NCBI RefSeq assembly: GCF_001997345.1
Contig: NZ_CP019606.1
Location: 1,426,001 to 1,490,000, forward strand
Length of the DNA: 64,000 nucleotides
Reading direction: 5' to 3'
Origin: Tessaracoccus aquimaris
GTDB taxonomy: Bacteria; Actinomycetota; Actinomycetes; Propionibacteriales; Propionibacteriaceae
Shown here: in pieces, positions 16,662 through 26,005 of the stretch
Layout of the letters: each line of letters begins with the position of its first letter
Numbering within the stretch: the stretch's first letter is position 1
The notes under the pieces: model-generated
Told to the model about the DNA's origin: nothing
The model's database searches: none
Seen by the model: the letters and a program-made list of their open reading frames with translations, nothing else
Program-made: the position numbers and the translations under genes

Positions 16662-16916
16662 ATGTGAGGAGCGCCATCAGGCGCCCATGGGTGCGCGACG
16701 ACGCGCACTAGAGGGCAGAAAGAAAGGGAGCCGCCTGGGTGCTCTGCTGAGCTCCGGCAACTCCCTCGCGCTTCGCGGGACGTCTGTCCCTACGCGATGA
16801 GCGCCGACCCAGGCTGAACTAGCTCGCCGGTCGGCGAAGTAAGAAGCACACGCGGGGTCGACGCGACCAACGAGTCGATGCGATCGGTGTACGCAACCAT
16901 GGTCTTCGCCCCTTCA

Positions 16917-17003
16917 GTGAAAGCTCCGTGACGCTCGAACGAGTCGCCGCAGCAGACAATACTCCTCTCGAAGCCCGTTGTGAAGAGCGGATTTGACGCT
17001 GTG
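16917..17003 (+). repeat. Diverged direct repeat, copy A
   Basis: About 87 bp, alignable almost end to end with 17598-17682, sharing the blocks GTGAA-AGCTCCG, CGAGTC, CCGTTG-GAAGAGC and GATTT-GCGCTGTG. The pair flanks the lipoprotein gene. The surrounding 16.66-17.04 kb shows no other gene. It may be the remains of a duplicated gene end or mobile-element terminus. Confidence 0.55.
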
Positions 17004-17041
17004 GAAGACTCTCTCAGCGGATCCAGGGTCTACGACGGTCT

Positions 17042-17467
17042 CTACGGCTCCCGAAACACGATCATGAGCTCTGGATTGTGCTGGGCTTCGATGCAGAACC
17101 CGGCCTTGCTTCCCCACATGCTGTCTGGATTCTCCCCGCCGGGTAGCGCGTTTCGCGTTGTGACGTATCCGGTCAGGGTGATCGAGTCGCCGGGGATGCT
17201 GCGTTTTCCGCTCGGCCACACGACTCCGTCGTCATCGGCGCTCGTCCCCTCTGGCCAGACGACCCACAAGGAATGCGCTCCCGTGTCGGGACGAATGGCC
17301 ACGCACCCGTTCCCCGGGCTCTCCAAAGTCCCCGTCACAGCTACCTCGGGCGAAGGCGGAGGGGTCATATCCTTCTGCACGGTGTTCGGCGTTCCGGCCA
17401 GCCCCTGATCACCGCAGGCTGTGACACACAACATCGTCACCACCAGGGCTAGGAAGTACCTACGCAC
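17042..17467 (-). CDS. Putative small lipoprotein, unknown function
   Basis: About 141 residues. The GTG at 17467 follows a strong GGAGGAGG site. The N-terminus VRRYFLALVVTMLCVTAC is a lipoprotein signal with lipobox VTAC. The mature part has an OB- or beta-barrel-like alternation (PEVAVTGTLESPGNGCVAIRP; HSLWVVWPEG; PGDSITLTGYVTT) and one further Cys pair candidate (NGCV and GFCIEAQ). The pattern resembles small secreted proteins that bind or shield a ligand, but I recognise no family. GC content is lower than in the core genes. It lies inside the direct-repeat pair and so may be mobile cargo. Confidence 0.65.
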   Translation of the reverse strand: MRRYFLALVVTMLCVTACGDQGLAGTPNTVQKDMTPPPSPEVAVTGTLESPGNGCVAIRPDTGAHSLWVVWPEGTSADDDGVVWPSGKRSIPGDSITLTGYVTTRNALPGGENPDSMWGSKAGFCIEAQHNPELMIVFREP

Positions 17468-17597
17468 GCTTTCGCCTCCTCCAGCCAAACGCAGCAGCCT
17501 CCGCTATAGCTACCACACTGCACCTTTTGTGTATCGCACTGAGTCGGGCTTATGCCGAACGCGATCAGCATCACGCAACCATGATGTTCGTTCCTCC

Positions 17598-17682
17598 GTG
17601 AAGCTCCGCGAAGCGCACACGAGTCACCGGAGCCGAGATTGCTCCGCGCGAGGCCGTTGCGAAGAGCAGATTTGGCGCTGTG
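17598..17682 (+). repeat. Diverged direct repeat, copy B
   Basis: The second copy of the repeat at 16917-17003, same orientation, on the other side of the lipoprotein gene. The 17.49-17.78 kb interval around it shows no convincing gene. Confidence 0.55.
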
Positions 17683-17784
17683 AGGGGGATTTCCTTGATC
17701 GACCGGTCCGCTTGCGGCACTTCATCTAGTCTCATCAGAGATGGGGGGGAAGGCCAACCATTCGCTCCGCCCCGGGAGGTCGAT

Positions 17785-17871
17785 ATGCGTCGTCATGACG
17801 GCCACGCCGGCAAGGCAGCCGAGCACGTCGGGCAGTTCGCGTCGGCGCGCAAATACTCGGCGGGCGTCTAG
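17785..17871 (+). CDS. Small ORF, unknown, coupled to next gene
   Basis: Twenty-eight residues starting MRRHDGHAGKAAEHVGQF, with a GGGAGGTCGAT ribosome binding site close before the ATG. Its stop lies two bases before the next start, so it may be the first gene of a pair or the remnant of a longer gene. The sequence looks amphipathic and helical. No family recognised. Confidence 0.4.
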   Translation: MRRHDGHAGKAAEHVGQFASARKYSAGV

Positions 17872-17873
17872 CC

Positions 17874-18182
17874 GTGCCTTCGCAGAGCGGGTGGCCCCCG
17901 GAACCGCGTTTCTTTGAGGTTCGCGTCAAGGTGTGGTGCCCCACCGAAGATGCGGTTCGACTGTCGAACCAGATCGGTAACCTGCTCTGCCCAGATGACG
18001 AGCACGATGGTCCATGCGAGATCCCCTGGGGCATCGATCTCGACGAACTGCCGCTCGACGAGATGCCATCAGACATGCGTGCCGAGATCACGAACTTCCA
18101 CCCGGGGGTGGATCTTGGCGACGGGGGCTACCCGCGCTTGGCGCCTCCCACGGACGGCGCCTCGGAGTCTCGGCAGAGGTGA
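17874..18182 (+). CDS. Hypothetical protein
   Basis: About 102 residues with a GTG start immediately after the small upstream ORF. The middle is acidic (CPDDEHDGPCEIPWGIDLDELPLDEMPSDMRAE, given here only as a description of composition in residues 39-70) and the N-terminus has VRVKVWCPTEDAVRLSNQ, which reads like a small alpha/beta fold. Two Cys residues flank the acidic loop. I recognise no family; composition suggests a small soluble acidic protein, possibly an immunity-type factor, but nothing proves it. Confidence 0.45.
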   Translation: MPSQSGWPPEPRFFEVRVKVWCPTEDAVRLSNQIGNLLCPDDEHDGPCEIPWGIDLDELPLDEMPSDMRAEITNFHPGVDLGDGGYPRLAPPTDGASESRQR

Positions 18183-18290
18183 TCCCTGTTCGAGACGCCG
18201 GGTTCGTCGCTGCGATCCCGCCTGCATACAGCAGTTGACGGTCTTTGATGCTCACGCCCCGGCTGGCGTGGCAGCAGCTAAGTTCTCAGC

Positions 18291-18752
18291 ATGGGCATGA
18301 CCGTTTCCACTTCGGCGTTTGACGCGGTCTTCGTCAATACGACAGGCCTCCTGGTGTGGACTGTGTGCGGGTTCGTCTCCCCTGACTACAGCGGCCTGCA
18401 GTTGGTCATTGTTGCGGCTGACCTGCAGCCCGAGCAGTACCTCGACATCCCCAAGGCCACTCGTTGGTGGGATCTCGATTCGCTGGATGAGGCATTCCCG
18501 ATGCGGCTTCTGGCCGACGAAGTGGCAGTGCCGATGACGTTTGTTGGCGGCTCCTCGGGTACTGGTCCTCAGCAGGAGCGCTACGAGAGCCGATTGCTTT
18601 TCCGGTTCCCCACTCCCCTCGTCGATTGCGTGTCACTGACCCTGTCATTGGGAATGGATATGTGGCCGAAGCCTCGCGTCGTGCGTCTGGACCCCGAGGC
18701 CCTACGGACAGATCTGGCGCGCTGGCACAGCCTGCAGATCGAGGTTCCCTAG
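18291..18752 (+). CDS. Hypothetical protein
   Basis: A 153-residue protein, starting MGMTVSTSAFDAVFVNTTG (an alternative ATG lies two codons in). It alternates beta strands and short turns, with WWDLDSLDEAFPMRLLADEV in the middle and a C-terminal VVRLDPEALRTDLARWHSLQ helix. There is no signal peptide or membrane segment. No family recognised. Codon choice is less GC-rich than the core genes, in keeping with transferred DNA. Confidence 0.5.
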   Translation: MGMTVSTSAFDAVFVNTTGLLVWTVCGFVSPDYSGLQLVIVAADLQPEQYLDIPKATRWWDLDSLDEAFPMRLLADEVAVPMTFVGGSSGTGPQQERYESRLLFRFPTPLVDCVSLTLSLGMDMWPKPRVVRLDPEALRTDLARWHSLQIEVP

Positions 18753-18888
18753 GAACCCCCATTCGGCTCAGCGACGGCCCGCGAGACGACGTTCCTCGAG
18801 GGCGAACCTCCGCAGATTGGTCCGGTCGCAGTGATGAGCCTGGTCCGACTCACAGGCGATTCATAGGGCGCTCTGCCACCATCGCCCC

Positions 18889-20361
18889 ATGTCAACGGCT
18901 GTTCGGGGTTCGCTCACACGGCAACTGCAACTGCGCGTCGCGGGGCTCACTGCGGCGATCACGGTCCTCGCGATCGCGGTGACGGTCGGCGTTTCGAGCG
19001 ACTCGGCCCGCCGGCAGTTGGATGCCCGCCTCGACGAGGTGATGGCACGCTCGCTCGAAGCCGATCCGCATGGTCGCGGCGGGCCGGGGCAGCAACTCGA
19101 CCTGCCGGGGCAGCCGCTGGGGACCATCGCCATCCTGACGACCGACGGCACGCCGGACGGGGTGATCCTCGACAAGAGCGGAGTGCACGCCCTCCCCGAC
19201 GCGGTGAGCGACGCCCTGTCTGCGGTGTCCCTCGACCAGAAGCACAGCCTCTCGCTCGGAGAACTTGGGAGGTACCGGGTTGTCGGCAGGCCCGTGAACA
19301 TCCTCACCGTTCAAGGAGTCTCGGCCGGGCGCGCCTACTGGGGCCTCCCACTGGACGAACTCGATCGGAGCACGTCGACGCTGCTCCTGATGGGGATCGG
19401 CATCGGCGGCGTGTGCGTCTTCCTGGCGTGGTGGACGGTCGGATATGCGGTGCGTCGCACCCTCGTGTCGCTGAGTCGCGTCGCCGCCGTCGCCACCGAG
19501 ATCTCCGGGATGTCTCTGTCGTCTGGTGACGTGAGCATCGCCACCCGCGTCGGCGATGCCGACGCCGACCAGGACAACGAGGCGGGCCAGGTCGGCTCGG
19601 CGATCAACAGCATGCTCGACAACGTCGAAAGCGCCCTCGCTGCGAGGCAGGAGAGCGAGACCACGTTGCGACAGTTCGTGGCGGACGCGTCGCACGAGTT
19701 GAGGACCCCTCTCGCATCCATCGCCGGCTACTCGGAACTGCTTCGGCGATTCCGGGACGATCTCCCCGAGCCGGTGAGTTTCGCCACGTCGCGGATCGAC
19801 CTCGAGGCTCAGAGGATGACGCACCTGGTGCAGGATCTGCTGTTCCTGGCGCGGCTCGACTCCTCCCCTCAGGAGCGCACCCGGGTAGCGGTGGATCTGG
19901 TCCCGATCGTCTCAGGAGTCGTGGCCGGGATGCGGTCTGCGTACCCGGAGCACTCCTGGTCGCTGGAAGTCCCGGAGTCCGCGGTCACTCTGGGCGACGG
20001 CGATCTGCTGCGTCGCGCAGTGCGCAACATCCTCCTGAACGCAGCCGTCCATACCCCGCCGGGCACAAAGGTCGTGACCCGACTGACCTCTGACGGGCAA
20101 TTGCGCCTCACGGTTTCCGACGACGGGCCGGGGATCCCCGCCGAACTCGGCCCCCGTGTGCTCGAACGGTTCACGAGAGCCGACTCCGGCCGCGCCAGGA
20201 ACGCTGGGGCAGACAGCACCGGCCTCGGTCTGGCGATCGTCGCAACCATCGTCAGGAACCACGGCGGGACCGTGGAGGTCGGCTCGCCCGCGCGCGGCTC
20301 AGAGTTTCGCATCAACCTCCCCAAACCTGTCGCCGGGTGCTCGCAGCGCCCGAAGACCTGA
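18889..20361 (+). CDS. Orphan sensor histidine kinase
   Basis: A 490-residue two-helix membrane kinase. The first membrane segment (about 12-32) is followed by an extracytoplasmic sensor of roughly 130 residues, then a second helix (STLLLMGIGIGGVCVFLAWW, about 162-185) and a HAMP-like linker. The H box is DASHELRTPLASIAGYSELL, the N box RNILLNAAVHTPPG, and the G boxes DDGPGIP and STGLGLAIVATIV. All catalytic parts look intact. Normally such OmpR-linked kinases lie next to a response regulator; none is present on either side, so the pair was probably split or lost. GC content is like the core genome. Confidence 0.88.
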   Translation: MSTAVRGSLTRQLQLRVAGLTAAITVLAIAVTVGVSSDSARRQLDARLDEVMARSLEADPHGRGGPGQQLDLPGQPLGTIAILTTDGTPDGVILDKSGVHALPDAVSDALSAVSLDQKHSLSLGELGRYRVVGRPVNILTVQGVSAGRAYWGLPLDELDRSTSTLLLMGIGIGGVCVFLAWWTVGYAVRRTLVSLSRVAAVATEISGMSLSSGDVSIATRVGDADADQDNEAGQVGSAINSMLDNVESALAARQESETTLRQFVADASHELRTPLASIAGYSELLRRFRDDLPEPVSFATSRIDLEAQRMTHLVQDLLFLARLDSSPQERTRVAVDLVPIVSGVVAGMRSAYPEHSWSLEVPESAVTLGDGDLLRRAVRNILLNAAVHTPPGTKVVTRLTSDGQLRLTVSDDGPGIPAELGPRVLERFTRADSGRARNAGADSTGLGLAIVATIVRNHGGTVEVGSPARGSEFRINLPKPVAGCSQRPKT

Positions 20362-20401
20362 CCTGACGAGAGGAAAGACGTTGTCACAGTAGTCTCGGAC
20401 G

Positions 20402-20866
20402 ATGAGTGAGGACATTCCCCTTCCAGAGATCTCCTCAGAGATTCCACCGTTCATTAGGACCTGGTTCGACGATGATCAGGCGTGGCAGTCCCTGCTTCGG
20501 GACTTGGCGCATCAGCACCTGGATCAGGACTTCGACACTGAGTACGTCACCATCATCGACGACCCGGCCTACCAAGGCATGAGCGCGGGCGACATCATCG
20601 CGAAGGCTCTGGCGGAGGCCCCCGAGACTGGGCTCAGGTGGGATTACTGCCTGATCGCCGATCAACGAGCCATGAGCGCCGCCGAGTTCCCGGTTCTTGC
20701 GGCACCGGTGGATGCGCACCGGCACTCGTTTCGCGTGTTCGCCAGAGACGTCGCTGAGGTCGTTCTTCCCATCGGTGTCGGCGCAACGGGGTGGGAGCAA
20801 TACGCGAATCTTGACGAGAACGGCGTGATGATCCCTCTCAACAGGCAGCCACCAACCGAACTCTAG
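20402..20866 (+). CDS. DUF6924-like protein, copy 1
   Basis: A 154-residue protein with PPFIRTWFDDDQAWQSLLRD at the start, a central TIIDDPAYQGMSAGDIIAKA and a late NLDENGVMIPL. The pattern of an LIRT-F-D-D-W opening, a conserved DDPAY segment and an FRV ... DENGV end is what I recall for DUF6924 proteins of actinobacteria; function is unknown. It shares about half its residues with the next gene, so the two are tandem duplicates. It begins 40 bp after the kinase stop. Confidence 0.7.
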   Translation: MSEDIPLPEISSEIPPFIRTWFDDDQAWQSLLRDLAHQHLDQDFDTEYVTIIDDPAYQGMSAGDIIAKALAEAPETGLRWDYCLIADQRAMSAAEFPVLAAPVDAHRHSFRVFARDVAEVVLPIGVGATGWEQYANLDENGVMIPLNRQPPTEL

Positions 20867-20979
20867 GCCGCGCAGCAGGCGGGCGACGTGGGTGGTGGGC
20901 GACGTGGGTGAGATGGTCGGCTCAGCGTTCGGAAGAACGAAGACCACAGCCTGACAAGGGGGTTAGGTATTCTTCCGAC

Positions 20980-21432
20980 ATGAGCGCTGCCAGCGAACTT
21001 GCAGGTATCCCCGCAAACTTCCCACCGCTGATCCGAACGTCCTTCGAGAATGAGCAGGATTGGGAATCCTTGCTTCATGATCTGAAGCATCAGTATCTGG
21101 ACCCCGACCTGAACTATGACGTGGTCACCATCATCGACGACCACGCCTATGAGGGCATGACGCCGGGTGAGATCATCGCAAGGGCGCGGTCCGAGAGAGC
21201 CGAGTGCACTGTCGATTGGGATTTCTGCCTTGTAGCTGACAGCTACAGCCTCACTACATCTGAGCATCCAGTTCTGGCAGTACCAGCCGACACTGGGTGC
21301 CATACATTCAGAGTGCGGATCAGCGATGTGGCGGAGGTTGTTCTCCCTGTTACTTTCGGCACCCTCGGGTGGGAGCACTACACAGATCTTGACGAGAACG
21401 GCGTGATGAAACCCCTGAACTCGCGACGATAG
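20980..21432 (+). CDS. DUF6924-like protein, copy 2
   Basis: A 150-residue paralogue of the preceding gene. Shared blocks are P-LIRT-FE/D, W-SLL-DL-HQ-LD, VTIIDD-AY-GM, DENGVM-PLN. The ATG at 20980 is chosen because similarity to copy 1 begins there; a longer frame upstream adds unrelated basic residues. Divergence is spread along the whole length, so the duplication is old or the copies were acquired separately. It is lower in GC than copy 1. Function unknown. Confidence 0.68.
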   Translation: MSAASELAGIPANFPPLIRTSFENEQDWESLLHDLKHQYLDPDLNYDVVTIIDDHAYEGMTPGEIIARARSERAECTVDWDFCLVADSYSLTTSEHPVLAVPADTGCHTFRVRISDVAEVVLPVTFGTLGWEHYTDLDENGVMKPLNSRR

Positions 21433-21547
21433 TGTCATTCAGGCGCTTCAACTCGCATGGTAGGCAGGTTCTGGTTCAGCGTTTCATTGTCATCCTGAAC
21501 TCGAAGCGTCAGGTGATCACTGCCTATCCCTCGGGGAACAAGCGTTG

Positions 21548-21847
21548 CTAGCTTTCTCGTTCCTCCAGGAGACGGACGTTCAGAGACCCCTTCAGGCGCA
21601 GCCTCTTGAGAGGTGGGGCATCCACGGTGAACGCCTCGAAGATATGGACCGCCAGCAGGCCCAATCCGTCTCCTCCGTCGCGCTTCGCGTACCGGCTCAG
21701 CGGGCCAGCGGGAAGGACGGCTACGGTCTCTTCTCCGCTTTGTTGGAGCGTTAGGAGGTACTCGTCGGGCGTCGGGCTCGGATCAAGAGTGATCTTCCAC
21801 TCCAGAAGGAGTTCGCGCAACTGCTTCACGAGACGGATGCTCTCCAT
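21548..21847 (-). CDS. Hypothetical protein
   Basis: About 99 residues beginning MESIRLVKQLRELLLEWK (a GTG four codons upstream is also possible, next to an AAGAGGTGG site). The N-terminus is helical; the rest reads as beta-rich, with LKGSLNVRLLEERES at the end. No family recognised. It is the only minus-strand gene between the DUF6924 pair and the defence operon. Confidence 0.5.
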   Translation of the reverse strand: MESIRLVKQLRELLLEWKITLDPSPTPDEYLLTLQQSGEETVAVLPAGPLSRYAKRDGGDGLGLLAVHIFEAFTVDAPPLKRLRLKGSLNVRLLEERES

Positions 21848-21897
21848 CGCTACATCCACCTCTTACCACGCGTGTATTCGCCTGCGGACAAAAAACA

Positions 21898-21938
21898 GGC
21901 CACCTGACTCGGCATAATGCCTAGTCAGATGGCCTTTT
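21898..21938. terminator. Bidirectional intrinsic terminator
   Basis: GGCCACCTGACT pairs with AGTCAGATGGCC (one mismatch), with an inner GGC/GCC extension. It is followed on the plus strand by TTTT and on the minus strand by a six-base T run (AAAAAA at 21890-21895). It insulates the left patchwork from the defence operon. Confidence 0.8.
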
Positions 21939-22188
21939 GGTAGCCCTCGCCTCATTCTCTGCCAACACCCCTGTTGCGCTCCGGCCGCCTGCCGCTCGCC
22001 TCGATGATCGCCGGCAGTCTGGGCGGCGACGCATCACGGCCCGCGACCGTGCACAGATCGTTGCGCTATACGAGCAGGGGAAGAGCACACGCTACGTAGC
22101 AGACGAGGTCGGCGTCTCGAAGGCCACAGTCCTCACAGTCCTCAAGCGGGCGAACGTCCCAATGCGCCCGGTCGGTGCCCACTACTAA
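21937..22188 (+). CDS. Small helix-turn-helix protein or recombinase C-terminal remnant
   Basis: Up to 83 residues. The certain part is ITARDRAQIVALYEQGKS followed by TRYVADEVGVSKATVLTVLK, a resolvase-type helix-turn-helix like the C-terminus of Hin or serine recombinases, ending VPMRPVGAHY. The TTG start overlaps the terminator and is doubtful; a later start is possible. It could be a free-standing DNA-binding protein or what remains of a recombinase that once moved the neighbouring defence genes. Confidence 0.5.
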   Translation: MVALASFSANTPVALRPPAARLDDRRQSGRRRITARDRAQIVALYEQGKSTRYVADEVGVSKATVLTVLKRANVPMRPVGAHY

Positions 22189-22301
22189 CGCATCCCAAGG
22201 AGCCCCAGGACACGCGCTCAGGCACTCGGTCGCTCCGTCTACTGCTCTGCCATACTGGGGATCGACGCATGGCGAGGCGCTTCGCTAGGCGATTTTCGTA
22301 C

Positions 22302-22340
22302 GCATGTTCGTAAATAGGGTAGAATGTATATAGAACATGC
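22302..22340. promoter_or_regulatory. Inverted repeat in hsdM promoter region
   Basis: GCATGTTC (22302-22309) and GAACATGC (22333-22340) are perfect 8-bp inverted half-sites 23 bp apart. They flank an AT-rich stretch with TAGAAT and TATATA, unusual for this genome. This is a likely promoter and control site for the defence operon. The right half-site covers an alternative ATG at 22337. Confidence 0.5.
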
Positions 22341-22369
22341 GCAATGACACAACATTAGGAAGACCAGCA

Positions 22370-24801
22370 GTGGCTCTGAAGAAGTCCGATCTTTACGCAT
22401 CTCTCTGGGCGAGTTGCGACCAGCTTCGCGGCGGCATGGATGCCTCTCAGTACAAAGATTACATCCTCACGTTGCTCTTCGTGAAGTATGTTTCCGACAA
22501 GGCGAAGACTGACCGCAACTCCTTGATCGATGTGCCCGAAGGCGGATCCTTCGACGACATGCTCGCAGCTAAAGGCGACAAGGAGATCGGCGACCGTTTC
22601 AACAAGATCATTGCCAAGCTCGCTGAGGCAAACGGCCTCCGCAATGTCATCGACCAGGCTGACTTCAACGACGAAGAGAAGCTCGGCAAGGGCAAGGAGA
22701 TGCAAGACCGCCTCTCTAAGCTGATCACTATCTTCAATGACCTCGATTTCCGAGGCTCGCGCGCCGAGGGTGACGACCTACTCGGAGACGCCTACGAGTA
22801 CCTGATGCGCCACTTCGCTACTGAGTCCGGCAAGAGCAAGGGTCAGTTCTATACTCCGGCGGAGGTGTCACGCATTCTCGCCAAGGTAGTCGGTATCGGT
22901 CCAGGCACGCGCCAGGATCAGACCGTTTATGACCCAGCCTGTGGCTCCGGCTCGCTGCTCCTCAAGGCTGCCGCCGAAGCGCCGCGCGGCATGACGATCT
23001 ACGGCCAAGAGAAGGACAACGCCACCTGGGCGCTGTCGAAGATGAACATGATCCTGCACGGCAACGAGATCGCGGAGATCGAGAAGGGCGACACGATCAC
23101 GAGCCCGCAGTTCGTCAGCGGCACCCGACTCAAGACTTTCGACTACGTGGTCATGAACCCCCCGTTCTCCGTGAAGTCTTGGAGTAACGGGCTCGAGAAC
23201 GACTTCGACCGCTTCGAATACGGCCGGCCACCGGAGAAGAACGGCGATTACGCCTTCCTGCTGCACGCGCTCAAGTCACTCAAGAGCACCGGCAAAGCCG
23301 CGATCATCCTTCCGCACGGCGTGCTGTTCCGCGGCAACGCTGAGGGCGCGATCCGCAAGCGTCTGCTCAAGCAGGGCTTCATCAAGGGAATCATTGGACT
23401 GCCCGCGAACCTCTTCTATGGCACCGGAATCCCTGCCTGCATCGTCATCCTTGACAAGGAGAACGCGATAGCTCGGACGGGCGTCTTTATGATCGATGCA
23501 TCGAAGGGCTTCATCAAGGACGGGAACAAGAACCGCCTCCGCAGCCAGGACATCCACAAGATCGTCGACACATTCACCAAGCAGATCGAGATCCCGCGCT
23601 ACTCGCGCATGGTGCCGATGAGCGAGATTTCGGATCCGAAGAACGACTTCAACCTGAATATCCCGCGCTACATCGACTCTTCCGAGCCCGAGGACCTGCA
23701 AGACCTCAGCGCCCATCTGCATGGCGGCATCCCCGACGTCGACCTGGATGCGCTCGCGGCCTACTGGGACGCGTTCCCGCAGCTCCGGGGCCAGCTCTTC
23801 CAGCCGAACCGTCCCGGTTACCGCGACCTGACGATCCACGTCAGCGAGGTTCAGCAGGAAATCTTGGACTCGACTGAGTTCCAGAAGTTCGCCGCCGAGG
23901 CGAAGGCGCTCACTGTCGACTGGTTCGCCGTACACCGCGAAACGCTCGCAGCCATCGACGAGAATACGACCCCCAACGATTTGATCGCCACGATCAGCGA
24001 CGACCTGCTCGCTCGGTTCAAGCCCATGCCGCTGCTCGACGAGTATGACGTCTACGAGCAGCTCATGACCTACTGGCACGACATCATGCATGACGACGTT
24101 TTCCTCATCATGAACGACGGCTGGCTCGGCGCCGCCAAGCCACGGAAGACCATCGAGGACAAGGATCGAAAGCTCGCAGAGACTCCAGATCTCATCGTCG
24201 GCAGCGGACGCACTGCGCAGAAGTACAAGATGGACCTAATCCCCCAGTCTTGATCGTTGCCCGGTATCTGGCCGCTGGTCAAGCGAAGGTCGATGAGCTC
24301 ACGGCCATCGCCGAGGAAGCAACGCGAAGCCTCGAGGAGTACTTCGATGAGCACGCCGTCGAGGACGGGCTGCTCGCCGAAGCCATGGAGGACGACAAGA
24401 TCTCCAAGGCGCTCGTCGCGGCGCGTCTTCGATTGGCCAAGCGCGAAAGGACCGACCAGAGCGAGATCAATGCGTTGGAGCGGGCCGTGAAGCTCTACGA
24501 CGGCGAGGCTGCAGCCAAGAAGGCCGTCAAGGAAGCCCAAGCAGAGCTTGACCAGGCCACACTGAAGGCGTACGGCGACCTCACTGAGGCTGACGTTAGG
24601 AGCCTGGTGCTCGATGACAAGTGGCGGGCGAGTCTCGACCGTGCGGTGATGAGCCAAGTGACCGGCGTGGCTGAGCGTCTTGTTCGACGTCTTCGTGAGC
24701 TGGGCGCTCGCTATGAGGACGACGTTGAGACTCTCAAGCTCCTAGAGGCTGACTTGGACGAGAAGCTCCGCGGCCATCTGGCATCACTGGGAGTGAGCTG
24801 A
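22370..24801 (+). CDS. hsdM: Type I restriction-modification DNA methyltransferase, frameshifted
   Basis: N6-adenine methyltransferase subunit of the type I system. The GTG at 22370 ([19 protein letters not shown]) follows AGGAAG and matches the usual HsdM start. The N-terminal helical domain ([17 protein letters not shown]) is followed by motif I ([14 protein letters not shown]) and motif IV (VMNPPFS). A stop at 24251-24253 comes right after KYKMDLIP; the next frame continues with [20 protein letters not shown] and a coiled-coil tail, which is how longer HsdM proteins continue. One extra C in the run 24241-24245 (five C) would join them into about 810 residues. If the frameshift is real, the methylase core remains but the tail would be a separate peptide. 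It overlaps hsdS by one base. Confidence 0.88.
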
Positions 24802-26005
24802 TGGCGACGATCGTTCGACTCCGAGATCTCGGAACCACGTACAGCGGCCTCACTGGCAAGACCAAGGCTGACTTCGGCCACGGCGAAGCTCGATTCGTGA
24901 CCTTCACGGGGGTCATGGCAGCTGCGAGGATGCGTGACCAATCGGGTCTCGCGCGCGTGATTGTTTCCCCTAAGGAGTCACAGAACCGCGTCCTACGAGG
25001 CGACCTCCTCTTCAACGGCACGTCTGAGACTGCGGAAGACGTTGCGTTCGCTACGGTTGTGGAGGCTGATCTTCCTCCTAGGACATTCCTCAACAGCTTC
25101 TGTTTCGGCTACCGCCTCGCACCGACGGCGACTGAAGTGAGCCCCTCGTACCTCGCCTACATGTTCCGCGGACCCCAAGGAAGATTTCTGGTGGCACAGC
25201 TTGCACAGGGGTTCACTCGTTACAATATTTCTAAGACGAAGCTGATGGAGCTCGAGTTCGAGGTTCCAGAATTGAGCGACCAAGAACGCATCGTCGCCCA
25301 ACTTGTGGATGCGGATGAGTACGTCGCGGCGGCAGAGGCGATTCATCGCAAGCAGACACTTTTGGCTCTCGGCGTGCGGGAGTCGCTCTTGACTGGGAGG
25401 TCACGCCTTCCAGGGTTTAGCGCGCCCTGGCAGGAAGTGCAGATTTCCACCCTGCTGACTCCTCGCTCCGAGCGCAACGGCGCGGGTGAGGGCATTGAAG
25501 TTCTCAGCTGTACCAAGGATCGAGGCTTCGTTCGCTCACTTGACTACTTCAAGAGCCAGGTCTTCAGCCGCGATCTGAGCGGGTATTTAGTCATTCGCCG
25601 GGGGACATTGGGTATCCCTCGAATCACGTTGAAGAGGGGTCGATCGGTCTCCAAGAGCTTGTCGATAAGGGTGTTGTCAGCCCGATCTACGTCGTGATGG
25701 CACCGCGGCCCGGCAAGGTTGATTCGTTCTTCCTGCATCGACTGCTCAAACTTGACTCGTTCCGACAGGAGTTCGCGAAGATCACGAACGCGTCCGTCAA
25801 TCGGCGAGGCAGTCTCCGTTGGCCTGAGTTCTCGCAGCTTCGCGTCCGAGTTCCGGCAGCCGAAGAGCAACGCGCCATCGCGGCGGTCATCCGTGACTTT
25901 GAGGCGGAGACCGCGCGTGCTGAGCGAACGGTCCGCAAAGCTCGTGACCTTCGGACTGGACTGCTCCAAACCCTGCTACCAGCTCGAGACGAGGTCGCGT
26001 CATGA
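24801..26005 (+). CDS. hsdS: Type I restriction-modification specificity subunit, frameshifted
   Basis: DNA-recognition subunit with two target-recognition halves. Half one (from 24801) ends in the conserved region LSDQERIVAQLVDADEYVAAAEAIHRK, the central coiled coil. Half two starts near FSAPWQEVQISTLLTPRSER and breaks after YLVIRRGTLG. The frame resumes as NHVEEGSIGLQELVDKGVVS and ends with EEQRAIAAVIRDFEAE and LLQTLLP, the second coiled coil. Adding one G to the GGG at 25610-25612 restores about 401 residues, normal for HsdS. A cut protein would lose the second target domain's end and probably activity. Overlaps hsdM and hsdR. Confidence 0.88.
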
